Shown here: in pieces, positions 24,719 through 32,997 of the stretch | Layout of the letters: the number at the start of each line of letters is the position of its first letter | How positions within the stretch are numbered: position 1 is the first letter of the stretch | Assembly: GCA_035940575.1 (NCBI GenBank) | Contig: DASZER010000056.1 | Coordinates: 3,968-67,967 of the forward strand | Origin: BP-191 sp035940575 | GTDB taxonomy: Bacteria > Actinomycetota > Actinomycetes > BP-191 | Direction: 5' to 3' | DNA length: 64,000 nucleotides | Program-made: the position numbers and the translations under genes | The notes under the pieces: generated by a model | The model's database searches: none | Told to the model about the DNA's origin: nothing | What the model saw: only the letters and a program-made list of their open reading frames with translations

Positions 24719-25668
24719 GTCGCCAGCCCCGCGGCCTCGCGCCGGCGCGCCACCAGCGCGGTCAGCGTCTCGGTCAGGCGCGGCAGCAGGCCGCCGCGCA
24801 CGGCGTCCGCGGCGAGGCGTACGCAGCTCGCGACCGCGCGCGGCGAGGAGCCGCCGTGGCCGAGGACCGCGATCCCGTCGACGCCGAGCAGCAGCGCGCC
24901 GGAGTGGTCGTCGGGGTCGATCGTGGCCGCGCCGCCGAGGGCGAGCGCGGCCTCGACGCCCTTGAGGAGGACGTTGCCGGTGAAGCCGTCGGTCACCACG
25001 ACGTCGGCGCGGCCGCCGAGGACGACGTCGTGGCCCTCGACGTTGCCGGCGAAGTCCACCGGCAGCGCGGCCAGGACGTCGTAGGCCGCCTTGCGGAGCT
25101 CGTCGCCCTTGTACGGCTCGGCGCCGATCGTCAGCAGGCCGACGCGCGGGGCGTCGATGCCGAGCGTGGTGGCGTAGGCGGCGCCGGTGAGCGCGAACTG
25201 CGCGAGCAGGTCGGGGCCGGCGTCGGGGTTGGCGCCGGCGTCGACGAGGACGACGGGGCCGTTCGGCGTGGGCACGACGACCGCGATCGCGGGTCTCGTG
25301 ACCCCTGGGAGGCGGCCGAGCGTGAACAGCGCGGCGGCGAGGGCGGCGCCGCTGTTGCCCACGGAGACGGTGGCGTCGGCGCGGCCGTCGCGGACCAGCT
25401 TGGCGGCGACGCGTACCGTCGCGTCCCGCTTCGCGCGGACGGCGCGCGCGGGCTCCTCGTCCATCGCGACGGACTGCGTTGCGGGGATGACCTCGAACGT
25501 GCCGGGCGCGACGCCGCGCGCGGACAGCCCCTCGGCGACGACCTCTTCAGGGCCGACGAGGACGACGGACACGTCCGGGCATTCGTCGGCGAGGAGGAGG
25601 GCGCCGTCGAGGACGGCGTCCGGCGCCGCGTCGCCACCGAGCAGGTCGAGGGCGACGCGGGAGGTCAC
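24715..25668 (-). CDS. plsX: Phosphate acyltransferase PlsX
   Basis: Makes acyl-phosphate from acyl-ACP for phospholipid synthesis. The 317-residue protein shows VALDLLGGDAAPDAVLDGAL, the central SVGNSGAALAAALFTLGRL and DVVVTDGFTGNVLLKGVE motifs. The start is GTG at 25668, overlapping the rpmF stop (GTGA); the upstream extension of the frame runs through rpmF and is not real. Its acyl donor protein is encoded immediately downstream. Confidence 0.94.
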   Translation of the reverse strand: MTSRVALDLLGGDAAPDAVLDGALLLADECPDVSVVLVGPEEVVAEGLSARGVAPGTFEVIPATQSVAMDEEPARAVRAKRDATVRVAAKLVRDGRADATVSVGNSGAALAAALFTLGRLPGVTRPAIAVVVPTPNGPVVLVDAGANPDAGPDLLAQFALTGAAYATTLGIDAPRVGLLTIGAEPYKGDELRKAAYDVLAALPVDFAGNVEGHDVVLGGRADVVVTDGFTGNVLLKGVEAALALGGAATIDPDDHSGALLLGVDGIAVLGHGGSSPRAVASCVRLAADAVRGGLLPRLTETLTALVARRREAAGLAT

Positions 25669-25841
25669 CCGACCTCGACGACCTGGCGGTTGTTGTACGT
25701 ACCGCAGGTGGGGCAGGCGACGTGGGGCAGCTTGGGCTGCTTGCAACGCCCGCAGGTGGAGAACGCGGGCAGGGCCGCCTTCCACTGCGAACGGCGCGAG
25801 CGCGTGTTGCTGCGCGACATCCGGCGCTTGGGGACTGCCAC
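25665..25841 (-). CDS. rpmF: 50S ribosomal protein L32
   Basis: A 58-residue protein with the L32 N-terminus VAVPKRRMSRSNTRSRRSQW and a complete zinc ribbon (CGRCKQPKLPHVACPTC). GTG at 25841 provides the known N-terminus. It follows yceD with 2 nt between genes, the almost universal yceD-rpmF pair. Because all four cysteines are present it is the zinc-containing form. Confidence 0.97.
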   Translation of the reverse strand: MAVPKRRMSRSNTRSRRSQWKAALPAFSTCGRCKQPKLPHVACPTCGTYNNRQVVEVG

Positions 25842-25843
25842 GG

Positions 25844-26410
25844 TTACTCCTGCTCCTCGGTGGTCACTGCCAGGTCGTTCAACGCCGCCCACCGCGGGTC
25901 GACCGGGGTCTCGTCGTGACCACAGTCGACGTCGTCGCGCCTGGCTCCGCAGACCGCGCACAGTCCCCCGCAGTCCTCGCGGCAGAGCGGCGCGAGCGGC
26001 AGCGCCAGGACCACGGCGTCGCGGAGCGCGGGCTCGAGATCGAGGTAGTCGCCGTGCAGGCGGCTCACCTCGTCCTCGGTCGCGTCCGACTCCGGGTAGG
26101 CGTACAGCTCTTGCAGGTCAACCTCGACGGACGAGGTGACGGGGTCCAGGCACCTGCCGCACTCACCCACGAGCGGGCCGGTGACCGTACCCGAGACCAG
26201 CACGCCCTCCATCACGGACTCGAGCCGTAGCCGGAGGTCGAGCCGGGACCCGGGCGGAATCCCGATCATGGCCACGCCGAGCTCACCGGGCGCCGGGACC
26301 TGGAGCTCCACCTTCCGCTGCGACCCTGGACGACGGCCGAGCTCGCGAGTGTCGAGCACGAGCGGCAGACGAGGGTCGAGTCGGGAGTTCGAGTTCCTGT
26401 TCTCGGACAC
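25844..26410 (-). CDS. yceD: YceD/DUF177 family protein
   Basis: A 188-residue protein implicated in 23S rRNA accumulation in other bacteria and nearly always paired with rpmF. It shows CGRCLDPVTSSVEVDLQELY, then the second Cys cluster CREDCGGLCAVCG and the C-terminal DPRWAALNDL. The GTG at 26410 (VSENRNS) is preceded by an AAGAGAAG purine run. Upstream lies the inverted-repeat-bounded AbiEi/DUF559 cassette, which separates it from its usual neighbours. Confidence 0.92.
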   Translation of the reverse strand: MSENRNSNSRLDPRLPLVLDTRELGRRPGSQRKVELQVPAPGELGVAMIGIPPGSRLDLRLRLESVMEGVLVSGTVTGPLVGECGRCLDPVTSSVEVDLQELYAYPESDATEDEVSRLHGDYLDLEPALRDAVVLALPLAPLCREDCGGLCAVCGARRDDVDCGHDETPVDPRWAALNDLAVTTEEQE

Positions 26411-26494
26411 AGTGCTTCTCTTAGCGGCCACAGACCAAAGGGAGACTCTACACCACCCCTCACCAGGCCGCCCCGGCCGCCGCCCCCGCCCCCG

Positions 26495-26517
26495 AACATT
26501 GAAGATCGTCACGCGGG
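26495..26517. repeat. Left 23-bp inverted repeat of the DUF559 cassette
   Basis: AACATTGAAGATCGTCACGC plus GGG. It overlaps the final stop codon of the DUF559 gene (TGA on the minus strand at 26509-26511). The first 14 bases are A+T-rich in a region otherwise of very high G+C. The matching inverted copy is at 27597-27619. Confidence 0.8.
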
Positions 26518-27480
26518 CAGGCGGCGTACGGGCTGCAAGGAACGAGCGGTGAGCGCGGCCCACTCGGCCCGCAGGTCCGTGACCACCAGATCGCGCCGGC
26601 GTACCTGCGCGGACGTGTAGCGCAGGGTGACGTACCCGGCCCGTCGCACCAGGCGGTCCTTCTCGCGGTCGTGCAGGAACGTCGCCCGGTCGACCCGGTG
26701 CGCGTCGCCGTCCCACTCGACCACGAGCCCGTACGGCGGCTGTTGGCTGCCGCTGCGGACGACGCAGTCGCTCGGGCCCGCGCCGCGCACCACCTCCACC
26801 CCGCACTCCACGGCGGGCAGCCCCGCCGCCCGGAGCAGGGCGAGACCGCGAGAGTGCAGCGACGAGTCGACACCCGCCATGACGAGCGCCGCGACGCGGC
26901 GGGCGTTGGCCGACCCGGGACGCCCGCGGCGGCACGCCCGCAGGACCGCGAGCGGCAGTCCCGGTCTGCCGAACGCCGCCTGCTGCACCAGTGCGTGGAG
27001 GTGGTCTCGCCGGACGAGCCGGCCGATGTCGACGAGCGTGTCCTGGAGGCTCGTCACCGGCAGCCCGTCGACCACGGTGAACGCACGCCGCGGCCACGTC
27101 GCCGCCCGCACGACGTTGACTGCCGGCAGCGCGGGCTCGGCGTCGTCCAGCGGCACGACCAGGTCGACCCGCGCCGGCTCCGGAACGTCGAGGTCGTGGA
27201 GCCATGCGGCGCCGAGCCTCGCGACGGCGACAGGGCGGCGTTCGGTCCACCGCCCGCCGTGCCTGATCGCGAGGACGGCGGCGTGGCAGCGGGTGAGGTA
27301 CGTGTGCGGCGCGCCGGCGGCGACGTAGACGCGGGGATGCCACTCGACCCACGCGCCGGAGCGCAGGCGCGACGCGACGTCACGTTCGGAGAGGCCGAGG
27401 GCACGCGCCTGACGGTGATGCAGCGCCGCGCTCTGCGCACGCATGAGGGCGTTGACGTCGTCGATCGCGTCGAGGCTCAT
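26509..27480 (-). CDS. AbiEi-like winged-helix protein with DUF559 endonuclease domain
   Basis: A 323-residue protein. Residues 10-55 (HHRQARALGLSERDVASRLR, WVEWHPRVYV) resemble the winged-helix domain of AbiEi antitoxins. Residues 205-292 match DUF559, a Vsr-like PD-(D/E)XK nuclease: Asp238 and the VVEWDGDAHR strand (Glu255, Asp257, Asp259, His261), then DREKDRLVRRAGYVTLRYT. The usual first acidic residue of the family (SxLE) is His209 here. The ATG is at 27480. Such two-domain genes occur in multiple copies in many actinobacteria; their role is unknown. Here the gene fills the inverted-repeat-bounded unit. Confidence 0.82.
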   Translation of the reverse strand: MSLDAIDDVNALMRAQSAALHHRQARALGLSERDVASRLRSGAWVEWHPRVYVAAGAPHTYLTRCHAAVLAIRHGGRWTERRPVAVARLGAAWLHDLDVPEPARVDLVVPLDDAEPALPAVNVVRAATWPRRAFTVVDGLPVTSLQDTLVDIGRLVRRDHLHALVQQAAFGRPGLPLAVLRACRRGRPGSANARRVAALVMAGVDSSLHSRGLALLRAAGLPAVECGVEVVRGAGPSDCVVRSGSQQPPYGLVVEWDGDAHRVDRATFLHDREKDRLVRRAGYVTLRYTSAQVRRRDLVVTDLRAEWAALTARSLQPVRRLPA

Positions 27481-27531
27481 GCCGAACGAGGGTGCACGGC
27501 CCGGGGACGCCGTAACGATCCCCGCCCGAAT

Positions 27532-27559
27532 CTGTGGACGACCCGCGCGCCGTCCACAG
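27532..27559. repeat. Perfect 9-bp dyad upstream of the DUF559 gene
   Basis: CTGTGGACG (27532-27540) and CGTCCACAG (27551-27559) are perfect inverted arms around a 10-nt spacer, 52 nt upstream of the DUF559 start. The core CTGTGGA resembles a DnaA box. It may be an operator for autoregulation by the AbiEi-like domain or a recognition site for the nuclease; both are inference. Confidence 0.55.
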
Positions 27560-27572
27560 GCGCCGCCGTGCT

Positions 27573-27619
27573 CGAACATTGCAGCCCACACCGCGCCCCG
27601 CGTGGCGATCTTCAATGTT
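27573..27619. repeat. Right end of the DUF559 cassette: inverted repeat plus extra copy
   Basis: The right 23-bp inverted repeat occupies 27597-27619 (CCCGCGTGGCGATCTTCAAT plus GTT). A partial third copy, CGAACATTGCAG (27573-27584), points the other way, so this end could fold into an imperfect hairpin with ATTG/CAAT arms. The left end has only one copy. Confidence 0.7.
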
Positions 27620-27658
27620 GGGGGCGACTGGCCCGCGGCAGCGCGGGCGGGGGGGGGT

Positions 27659-28162
27659 CTACCCCGGGAGCGGAGGCTCGTCGGGAAGAAGCGCGCCCTC
27701 GCGCAGCTCCTCCAGCTCGTGGCGCCCGCGCAGCTTGTCGCGCCCGCGTTCGACGGCACCGAGGGTCTTGTGGAGGACCACCTCGAAGTTCGCGAGCTTC
27801 GCGTCGACGTAGTCCTCGACCTCGAGGCGCATGCGGCGCGCGTTCTCCTTGGCCTCCTCGACGACGCGGTCCGCCTCCTTGGTGGCGGTCTGCATCACCT
27901 CGGTGCGGGAGACGAGGCGGGCGGCCTCGGTGCGCGCGTCGGCGATGATGCGGTCGGCCTCCTTGCGGCCGGACTCGATCACCTCGTCGCGGTCCTTGAT
28001 GACCCACTGGGCCTCGCGCAGCTCGTCGGGCAGGGCCGCGCGCAGCTCGTCCAGCAGGGCGAGGACGTCGGCCTTGTTGACGAGGACGGACGCCGACAAC
28101 GGCATCGACTTCGCGTTCTCGACCAGCTCGGTGAGCTCGTCGAGCTTCGCCTGGGCATCCAT
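27659..28162 (-). CDS. SepIVA-like DivIVA-family coiled-coil protein
   Basis: A 167-residue protein that is almost all coiled coil. N-terminal MDAQAKLDELTELVENAKSM and VLVNKADVLALLDELRAALP, the central EADRIIADARTEAARLV heptads and the C-terminal VEDYVDAKLANFEVVLHKTL resemble the mycobacterial septation protein SepIVA, but this protein is shorter than the 245 residues I recall for that one. The neighbours (coaD, rsmD, then yceD, rpmF, rnc, mutM) match the SepIVA locus. Expected role: cytosolic factor in septation or polar growth. It starts 11 nt after coaD. Confidence 0.8.
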   Translation of the reverse strand: MDAQAKLDELTELVENAKSMPLSASVLVNKADVLALLDELRAALPDELREAQWVIKDRDEVIESGRKEADRIIADARTEAARLVSRTEVMQTATKEADRVVEEAKENARRMRLEVEDYVDAKLANFEVVLHKTLGAVERGRDKLRGRHELEELREGALLPDEPPLPG

Positions 28163-28173
28163 GTGCGGGGCTC

Positions 28174-28653
28174 CTACGGGGTCGGCAGGCGTTCCGCCAG
28201 CCGGCGGACGGCGGCGTCCGGGACGAGGCCGGACACGTCACCACCGTACTTCGCTATCTCCTTGACCAGGCTCGACGAGAGGAACGAGTAGAGCGGGTTG
28301 GTCGTCATGAACAGCGTCTCGACGCCGGCGAGCCGGTGGTTCATCTGCGCCATCTGCAGCTCGTAGTCGAAGTCGCTGACCGCGCGCAGGCCCTTCACGA
28401 TGACGGGGATGTCGCGGTCGCGGCAGAAGTCCACGAGCAGGCCCTTGAACGAGTCCACCTTGACGTTGGGCCACTGCGCGACGACCTCCTGGAGCAGCTC
28501 GATGCGCTCCGGGATCTCGAACAGGCCGCGCTTGCTCTCGTTGACCAGCACCGCGACGACGACCTCGTCGTAGATCGCGGCCGCGCGGCCGACGATGTCG
28601 AGGTGTCCGTTGGTGACGGGGTCGAACGAGCCGGGGCAGACGGCGCGCCTCAC
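28174..28653 (-). CDS. coaD: Phosphopantetheine adenylyltransferase
   Basis: Penultimate step of coenzyme A synthesis: 4'-phosphopantetheine plus ATP to dephospho-CoA. The 159-residue protein has AVCPGSFDPVTNGHLDIVGR with the (H/T)xGH motif, VIVKGLRAVSDFDYE and YSFLSSSLVKEIAKYGG. GTG at 28653 overlaps the rsmD stop (GTGA). The pantetheine arm it helps produce is used by the ACP encoded nearby. Confidence 0.96.
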   Translation of the reverse strand: MRRAVCPGSFDPVTNGHLDIVGRAAAIYDEVVVAVLVNESKRGLFEIPERIELLQEVVAQWPNVKVDSFKGLLVDFCRDRDIPVIVKGLRAVSDFDYELQMAQMNHRLAGVETLFMTTNPLYSFLSSSLVKEIAKYGGDVSGLVPDAAVRRLAERLPTP

Positions 28654-29192
28654 GAAGCGGGCTCCACGCGGCGACCGTACCAAAGGGTGCCCTCGCCGTA
28701 GCGCCTCTCGCGCACGCCCTCGACGCCCGCCGGCCACGTCACCGGCCCGCCGCGCGTCGCGCGCTCGACCACCACGACCTCCGCGCGCAACGCCGCCAGG
28801 ACGCGCGCGACGATCTCCTCCGAGGTGTCGTACGGCGGGTCGAGGAACGCCACGTCGTACGTCCCGCCGTCGCTCGCCAGGAACCGCTCGACCCGGTCCA
28901 CCACGACCCGCGCGCCGGGGAGGCCGACGGCGTCCACGTTGCGGCGGATGACGTTCGCCGCCTTGAGGTCGGACTCCACGAGGACGGCGTGCGCGGCGCC
29001 GCGCGAGAGCGCTTCGAGCCCTACGGCGCCGGAGCCGGCGTAGAGGTCGAGCACGCGCGCGCCGTCGAGGTCGACCAGCGTCGCGAGCGTCGAGAACAGC
29101 CCCTCCCGCGCCCGATCGCTCGTCGGCCGCGTGTCGCGGCCTGTCGGCGCGACGAGCGGGCGGCCCTTCGCGGCGCCGGCGACGATCCTCAC
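28650..29192 (-). CDS. rsmD: 16S rRNA (guanine966-N2)-methyltransferase
   Basis: A 180-residue SAM-dependent methyltransferase acting on assembled 30S heads. Motifs: RIVAGAAKGRPLVAP, RPTSDRAREGLFSTL, the SAM loop VLDLYAGSGAVGLEALSRGA and the catalytic DPPYDT. GTG at 29192 overlaps the recG stop; the gene overlaps coaD in turn. The order recG-rsmD-coaD is conserved. Confidence 0.95.
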   Translation of the reverse strand: MRIVAGAAKGRPLVAPTGRDTRPTSDRAREGLFSTLATLVDLDGARVLDLYAGSGAVGLEALSRGAAHAVLVESDLKAANVIRRNVDAVGLPGARVVVDRVERFLASDGGTYDVAFLDPPYDTSEEIVARVLAALRAEVVVVERATRGGPVTWPAGVEGVRERRYGEGTLWYGRRVEPAS

Positions 29193-31348
29193 GCCTTCTC
29201 CAGGTACTCGGCGCGCTCCTCGTCGAGCATCGCCGCGATGGCGTCGCGCAACGCCGGGTGCTCGGCCAGGTCCGGGTCGGACTCCACCAGCGCCGTAGCG
29301 GCGCCGCGCGCGGCGACGATGAGGTCGCCGTCGCGCAGCAGCTCCAACAGCCGCAGCCGCGAACGCCGCCCCGACTGCGCCGCCCCCAGCACGTCGCCCT
29401 CGCGGCGTTGCGCCAGGTCGAGCCCGGCGAGCTCGAAGCCGTCCAGCGTCGCCGCCACGGCCTCCACCCGCTCCCGCGACGGCGACCCCTCGGGCGCCTC
29501 GGTCACGAGCAGGCACGTCGCCGCGTGCGCGCCACGGCCGACCCGGCCGCGGAGCTGGTGGAGCTGGCTGATGCCGAACCGTTCGGCGTCCATCACGACC
29601 ATGACCGTGGCGTTCGGGACGTCCACGCCGACCTCGATCACGGTCGTCGCGACGAGCACGTCGACCTGCCCCGCCGCGAAGCGCCGCATCAGCGAGTCCT
29701 TGGTGTCCGACGGCAGCCGGCCGTGCAGCATCTCGACGCGCAGCCCGGCCAGCGCGCCGTCACGCAGTGCAGGGAACACGTCCATCACCGCGAGCGGCGG
29801 GCGGCGTTCCTCGTCGTCGACCGGCGCCTCGGCGAGGCCGTCGTCGCCCTCGTCGCCGCCGATGCGCGGGCAGACGACGAACGCCTGCCGCCCCGCCTCG
29901 ACCTCCTCGCGGACCTTGTCCCACGCGCGCTGCAGATAGGCGGGGCGTTCCGGCGGTACGACGTGCGTCGCGATCGGCGCGCGGCCCTTCGGCAGCTCTG
30001 TGAGCGTCGACGTCTCCAGGTCGCCGTAGACAGTCATCGCGACCGTGCGCGGGATCGGCGTCGCGGTCATGACGAGCACGTGCGGCGGCTGCACGCCCTT
30101 GCCGCGCAGCACGTCGCGCTGCTCGACGCCGAACCGGTGCTGCTCGTCCACCACGACGAGCCCGAGGTCGCGGAACGTCACGTCAGGCTCCAGGAGCGCG
30201 TGCGTCCCGATGACGATGCCCGCGTCCCCCGACGCCAACGACGCCAGCGCGGCGCGGCGAGCGGCCGCGGGCGTCGACCCGGTCAGCAGGACGACGCTCG
30301 TCGCGACCTCCGAGGCCCCGAGCTCGCCGGCCATGCCGAGCGGCCCGAGCAGGTCGCGGATGCCCCGGAAGTGCTGCGCCGCAAGGACTTCGGTCGGCGC
30401 CATCAACGCCGCCTGCCCGCCCGCGTCGACCACGGTCAACATCGCGCGCAGCGCGACGACGGTCTTGCCCGAGCCGACCTCGCCCTGCAGGAGCCGGTGC
30501 ATCGGGTGGGGCGCGGCGAGGTCCGCGTCGACCTGCGCCGAGACCTCGCGCTGCCCCTCGGTGAGCCGGAACGGCAGCGACGCCTCGAACGCGTCCACGA
30601 GCCCGCCGGGCACGCGCACGCGCGGCGGGGTCGGCTCCATCCGCGCGATCCGCCGGCGCTGCGCCAGCGCGACCTGCAGGACGTAGGCCTCGTCCCACTT
30701 GAGCCGCGTCCGCGCGGCGTCGAGCTCGGCGGTCGAGGCCGGCCGGTGGATGCCCCGGATCGCGTCGTCGAGCGGTACGAGGTCGCGCTCGTCGAGCAGC
30801 GACTCGGGCAGGGGGTCGTCCAGGCGCGGGAGCGAGTCGAGGACGATCCGTACGCACTGCGCGATCTTCCAGGAGGCGATCTTCTCCGACGCCGGGTAGA
30901 CGGGGATCAGCTTGCCCGCGAACTCCGCCGCCACGTCCGTCGCCTCGTCGCCGTCGAGGAGCTGGTACTCCGGGTTCGCGAGCTGCCGCTTGCCCCTGAA
31001 CTCCCCCACCTTGCCCGCGAACAGCGCCACGCGCCCGGGCCGCAGCTCCCGCTCGCGCCACGGCTGGTTGAAGAACGACAGCGCCAGCGTCTTGCGCCCG
31101 TCGCCCACCACGGCCTCGAAGATCTGGCCGCGTCGCTGGCGCATCGGGCGGACGTTCGTGCGCATCACCTCGGCCATGACGGTGACGTGGTCGCCCACGC
31201 GGATCGACGCGAGGTCGGTGAGCCGGCCGCGCTCGGCGTAGCGGCGCGGGTAGTGGTGCAGCAGGTCCGCGACGGTCTCCAGGCCCAGCGCGGACGCGAG
31301 CACCTTCGCGGTCTTGTCGCCGAGGACGGCGCGCAGGGACTCGTTCAC
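29189..31348 (-). CDS. recG: ATP-dependent DNA helicase RecG
   Basis: Branch-migration helicase that remodels stalled forks and recombination intermediates. The 719-residue protein has an N-terminal wedge/OB domain (VGDHVTVMAEVMRTNVRPMR), Walker A GEVGSGKT, the DEQH box VVVDEQHRFGVEQR, TATPIPRT, and motif VI HQLRGRVGRG followed by the RecG TRG-like region. GTG at 31348 overlaps the stop of the DAK2-domain gene. Length is near the family norm. Confidence 0.96.
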   Translation of the reverse strand: MNESLRAVLGDKTAKVLASALGLETVADLLHHYPRRYAERGRLTDLASIRVGDHVTVMAEVMRTNVRPMRQRRGQIFEAVVGDGRKTLALSFFNQPWRERELRPGRVALFAGKVGEFRGKRQLANPEYQLLDGDEATDVAAEFAGKLIPVYPASEKIASWKIAQCVRIVLDSLPRLDDPLPESLLDERDLVPLDDAIRGIHRPASTAELDAARTRLKWDEAYVLQVALAQRRRIARMEPTPPRVRVPGGLVDAFEASLPFRLTEGQREVSAQVDADLAAPHPMHRLLQGEVGSGKTVVALRAMLTVVDAGGQAALMAPTEVLAAQHFRGIRDLLGPLGMAGELGASEVATSVVLLTGSTPAAARRAALASLASGDAGIVIGTHALLEPDVTFRDLGLVVVDEQHRFGVEQRDVLRGKGVQPPHVLVMTATPIPRTVAMTVYGDLETSTLTELPKGRAPIATHVVPPERPAYLQRAWDKVREEVEAGRQAFVVCPRIGGDEGDDGLAEAPVDDEERRPPLAVMDVFPALRDGALAGLRVEMLHGRLPSDTKDSLMRRFAAGQVDVLVATTVIEVGVDVPNATVMVVMDAERFGISQLHQLRGRVGRGAHAATCLLVTEAPEGSPSRERVEAVAATLDGFELAGLDLAQRREGDVLGAAQSGRRSRLRLLELLRDGDLIVAARGAATALVESDPDLAEHPALRDAIAAMLDEERAEYLEKA

Positions 31349-32940
31349 TCGACGCCCAGCAGCAGCGGGTAGTGCGGCTGACCGCCGGCGTGCACCTCCG
31401 CCTCGACCAGCGGGTACGACGCCGCGACGCGTTCGGCGAGCGCCTCGCCGAGGCCGGGTGCGGCGTCCGCGCCGACGACGATCGTGACCAGCTCGCCGCC
31501 GCCGCCGAGCATCCGGTCGAGCACCGCCGCGCCGACGTCCTCGACGGAGGAGCCGATGACCGCGACGTCGCCGAGCACGAGCCCGAGCACGTCGCCCGCG
31601 CGGCACGCTCCGACCGACGTCTGCGCGTCGCGCACGGCCGTCGTCACCTCGGCCCAGCGCGTCGCGGACGCGGCGGCCGACATCGCGATCGCGTCGTCGG
31701 CGAACGGCTTCCCCGGCTCCGCCACCGCGAGCGCGGCGAGGCCCTGGACGGGCGAGCGGGTCGGTACGACGTGCACGTCGCGGCCGACGGCGCGCGCCTC
31801 CTCGGCGGCGGCGTTGGCGGGGCCGAACACGTTGGAGTCGTTGGGCAGCAGCACGACCTGGGCCGCGTGCGTCGCGAGCACGGCGTCGAGCAGCATGCCG
31901 GTGGAGGGGCACGCCGACGGGCCGCCGCGCACGACCGTCGCGCCGACCGCCTCGTACAGCTCGGCGAGCCCGTCCCCGGCCACGACCGCGACGACCGCGC
32001 GCCCCGACACCTCGCGCGACGCCTCGGCCTCGGACGCCGCGATCTGGTCGGCGAAGCGGGTGACCGCGATGCGGTACGGCCGTCCTGCCTCGATGCCGGC
32101 CTCGACCGCGGCGCCGACGTCGTTGACGTGCACGTGGACGTTCCACAGCCCGTCGCCGCCGACCACGACGAGCGAGTCACCGAGGCCCGCCAACCGCTCG
32201 CGCAGGGCATCGGTCGAGACGGCGTCGAGGAGGTACTGCACCTCGTACGCGTACTCCTCGCTCCCCGACTCCCGCGCGACCGCGAGCGCGCTGCGCGGGC
32301 GGGAGACGAGCGGCTCCGGCTCGACCGCGACCTCCTCGCCGGTGACGACCGAGCGCAGCGCGTCGAGCACGACGCACAGCCCGCGCCCGCCCGCGTCCAC
32401 GACGCCCGCGGCGGCGAGCGCGGGGAGCTGCGACGGCGTGAGCCGCAACGCCTCCGCCGCCGCCTCGCACGCGGCCCGCACCACGTCGCAGAGGTCGTCG
32501 CCGGCCACCTCGTCGGCGGCGTCGGCGGCCGCCCGGGCCACCGAGAGGATCGTGCCCTCGACCGGCGCGGCGACGGCGGCGTACGCCAGCTCGGTCGCGC
32601 GCCGCAGCGCCTTCCTGACGTCGCCGGCCGAGCCCGCCCCCGCGGCGTCGGCGATCCCGCGCAGGAGCTGGCTCAGGATGACGCCGGAGTTGCCGCGCGC
32701 GCCGAGCAGCGCGCCGCGGGCGGCGGCGTTGAGGGTTCCCGCGAGGTCGGCGGCGGCGCCGTCGAGCGCGGAGGACACCGAGGCCATCGTGAGGACGAGG
32801 TTGGTGCCCGTGTCGCCGTCGGGGACGGGGTAGACGTTGAGGTCGTCGATCTCGCGCTGGTGCGTCACGAGCGCCCGGTGCGCGGCCGAGAGCCACCGCC
32901 GTACGGCGGCGGCGTCGAGCCGGTCGAGCGCGGCGGGCAT
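31345..32940 (-). CDS. DAK2-domain protein, FakA-like fatty-acid kinase subunit
   Basis: A 531-residue protein with an N-terminal DAK2 kinase domain (DLNVYPVPDGDTGTNLVLTM, GARGNSGVILSQLLRG, VEGTILSVARAAADA) and a C-terminal FakA-type region (VVLLPNDSNVFGPANAAAEE). FakA phosphorylates fatty acids presented by FakB/DegV proteins. No fakB is in the window. The rpmB-DAK-recG arrangement is typical of actinobacteria and Firmicutes. The ATG is at 32940. Confidence 0.85.
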   Translation of the reverse strand: MPAALDRLDAAAVRRWLSAAHRALVTHQREIDDLNVYPVPDGDTGTNLVLTMASVSSALDGAAADLAGTLNAAARGALLGARGNSGVILSQLLRGIADAAGAGSAGDVRKALRRATELAYAAVAAPVEGTILSVARAAADAADEVAGDDLCDVVRAACEAAAEALRLTPSQLPALAAAGVVDAGGRGLCVVLDALRSVVTGEEVAVEPEPLVSRPRSALAVARESGSEEYAYEVQYLLDAVSTDALRERLAGLGDSLVVVGGDGLWNVHVHVNDVGAAVEAGIEAGRPYRIAVTRFADQIAASEAEASREVSGRAVVAVVAGDGLAELYEAVGATVVRGGPSACPSTGMLLDAVLATHAAQVVLLPNDSNVFGPANAAAEEARAVGRDVHVVPTRSPVQGLAALAVAEPGKPFADDAIAMSAAASATRWAEVTTAVRDAQTSVGACRAGDVLGLVLGDVAVIGSSVEDVGAAVLDRMLGGGGELVTIVVGADAAPGLGEALAERVAASYPLVEAEVHAGGQPHYPLLLGVE

Positions 32941-32997
32941 GTCGCGACTCTAGTTCGCGCGCGTTGCGGTCGATCACCCTCCGGAGGGGAGGGCTCC

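Larger units (their letters stand above)
26495..27619 (-). mobile_element. Inverted-repeat-bounded AbiEi/DUF559 cassette
   Basis: A 1125-bp unit with near-perfect 23-bp inverted ends (22 of 23 matching) that contains a single gene. It lies between the SepIVA-like gene and yceD, neighbours that are directly linked in Mycobacterium and relatives. The left repeat includes the gene's stop codon; the right repeat lies about 115 bp before its start. No target duplication is visible. Whether it moves is inference, since no transposase is encoded unless the nuclease itself takes that part. Confidence 0.55.

Noticed and set aside
26495..27619. Classical insertion sequence
   Set aside because: The inverted-repeat-bounded unit has no transposase motif and no visible target duplication; it is therefore listed only as a candidate element.
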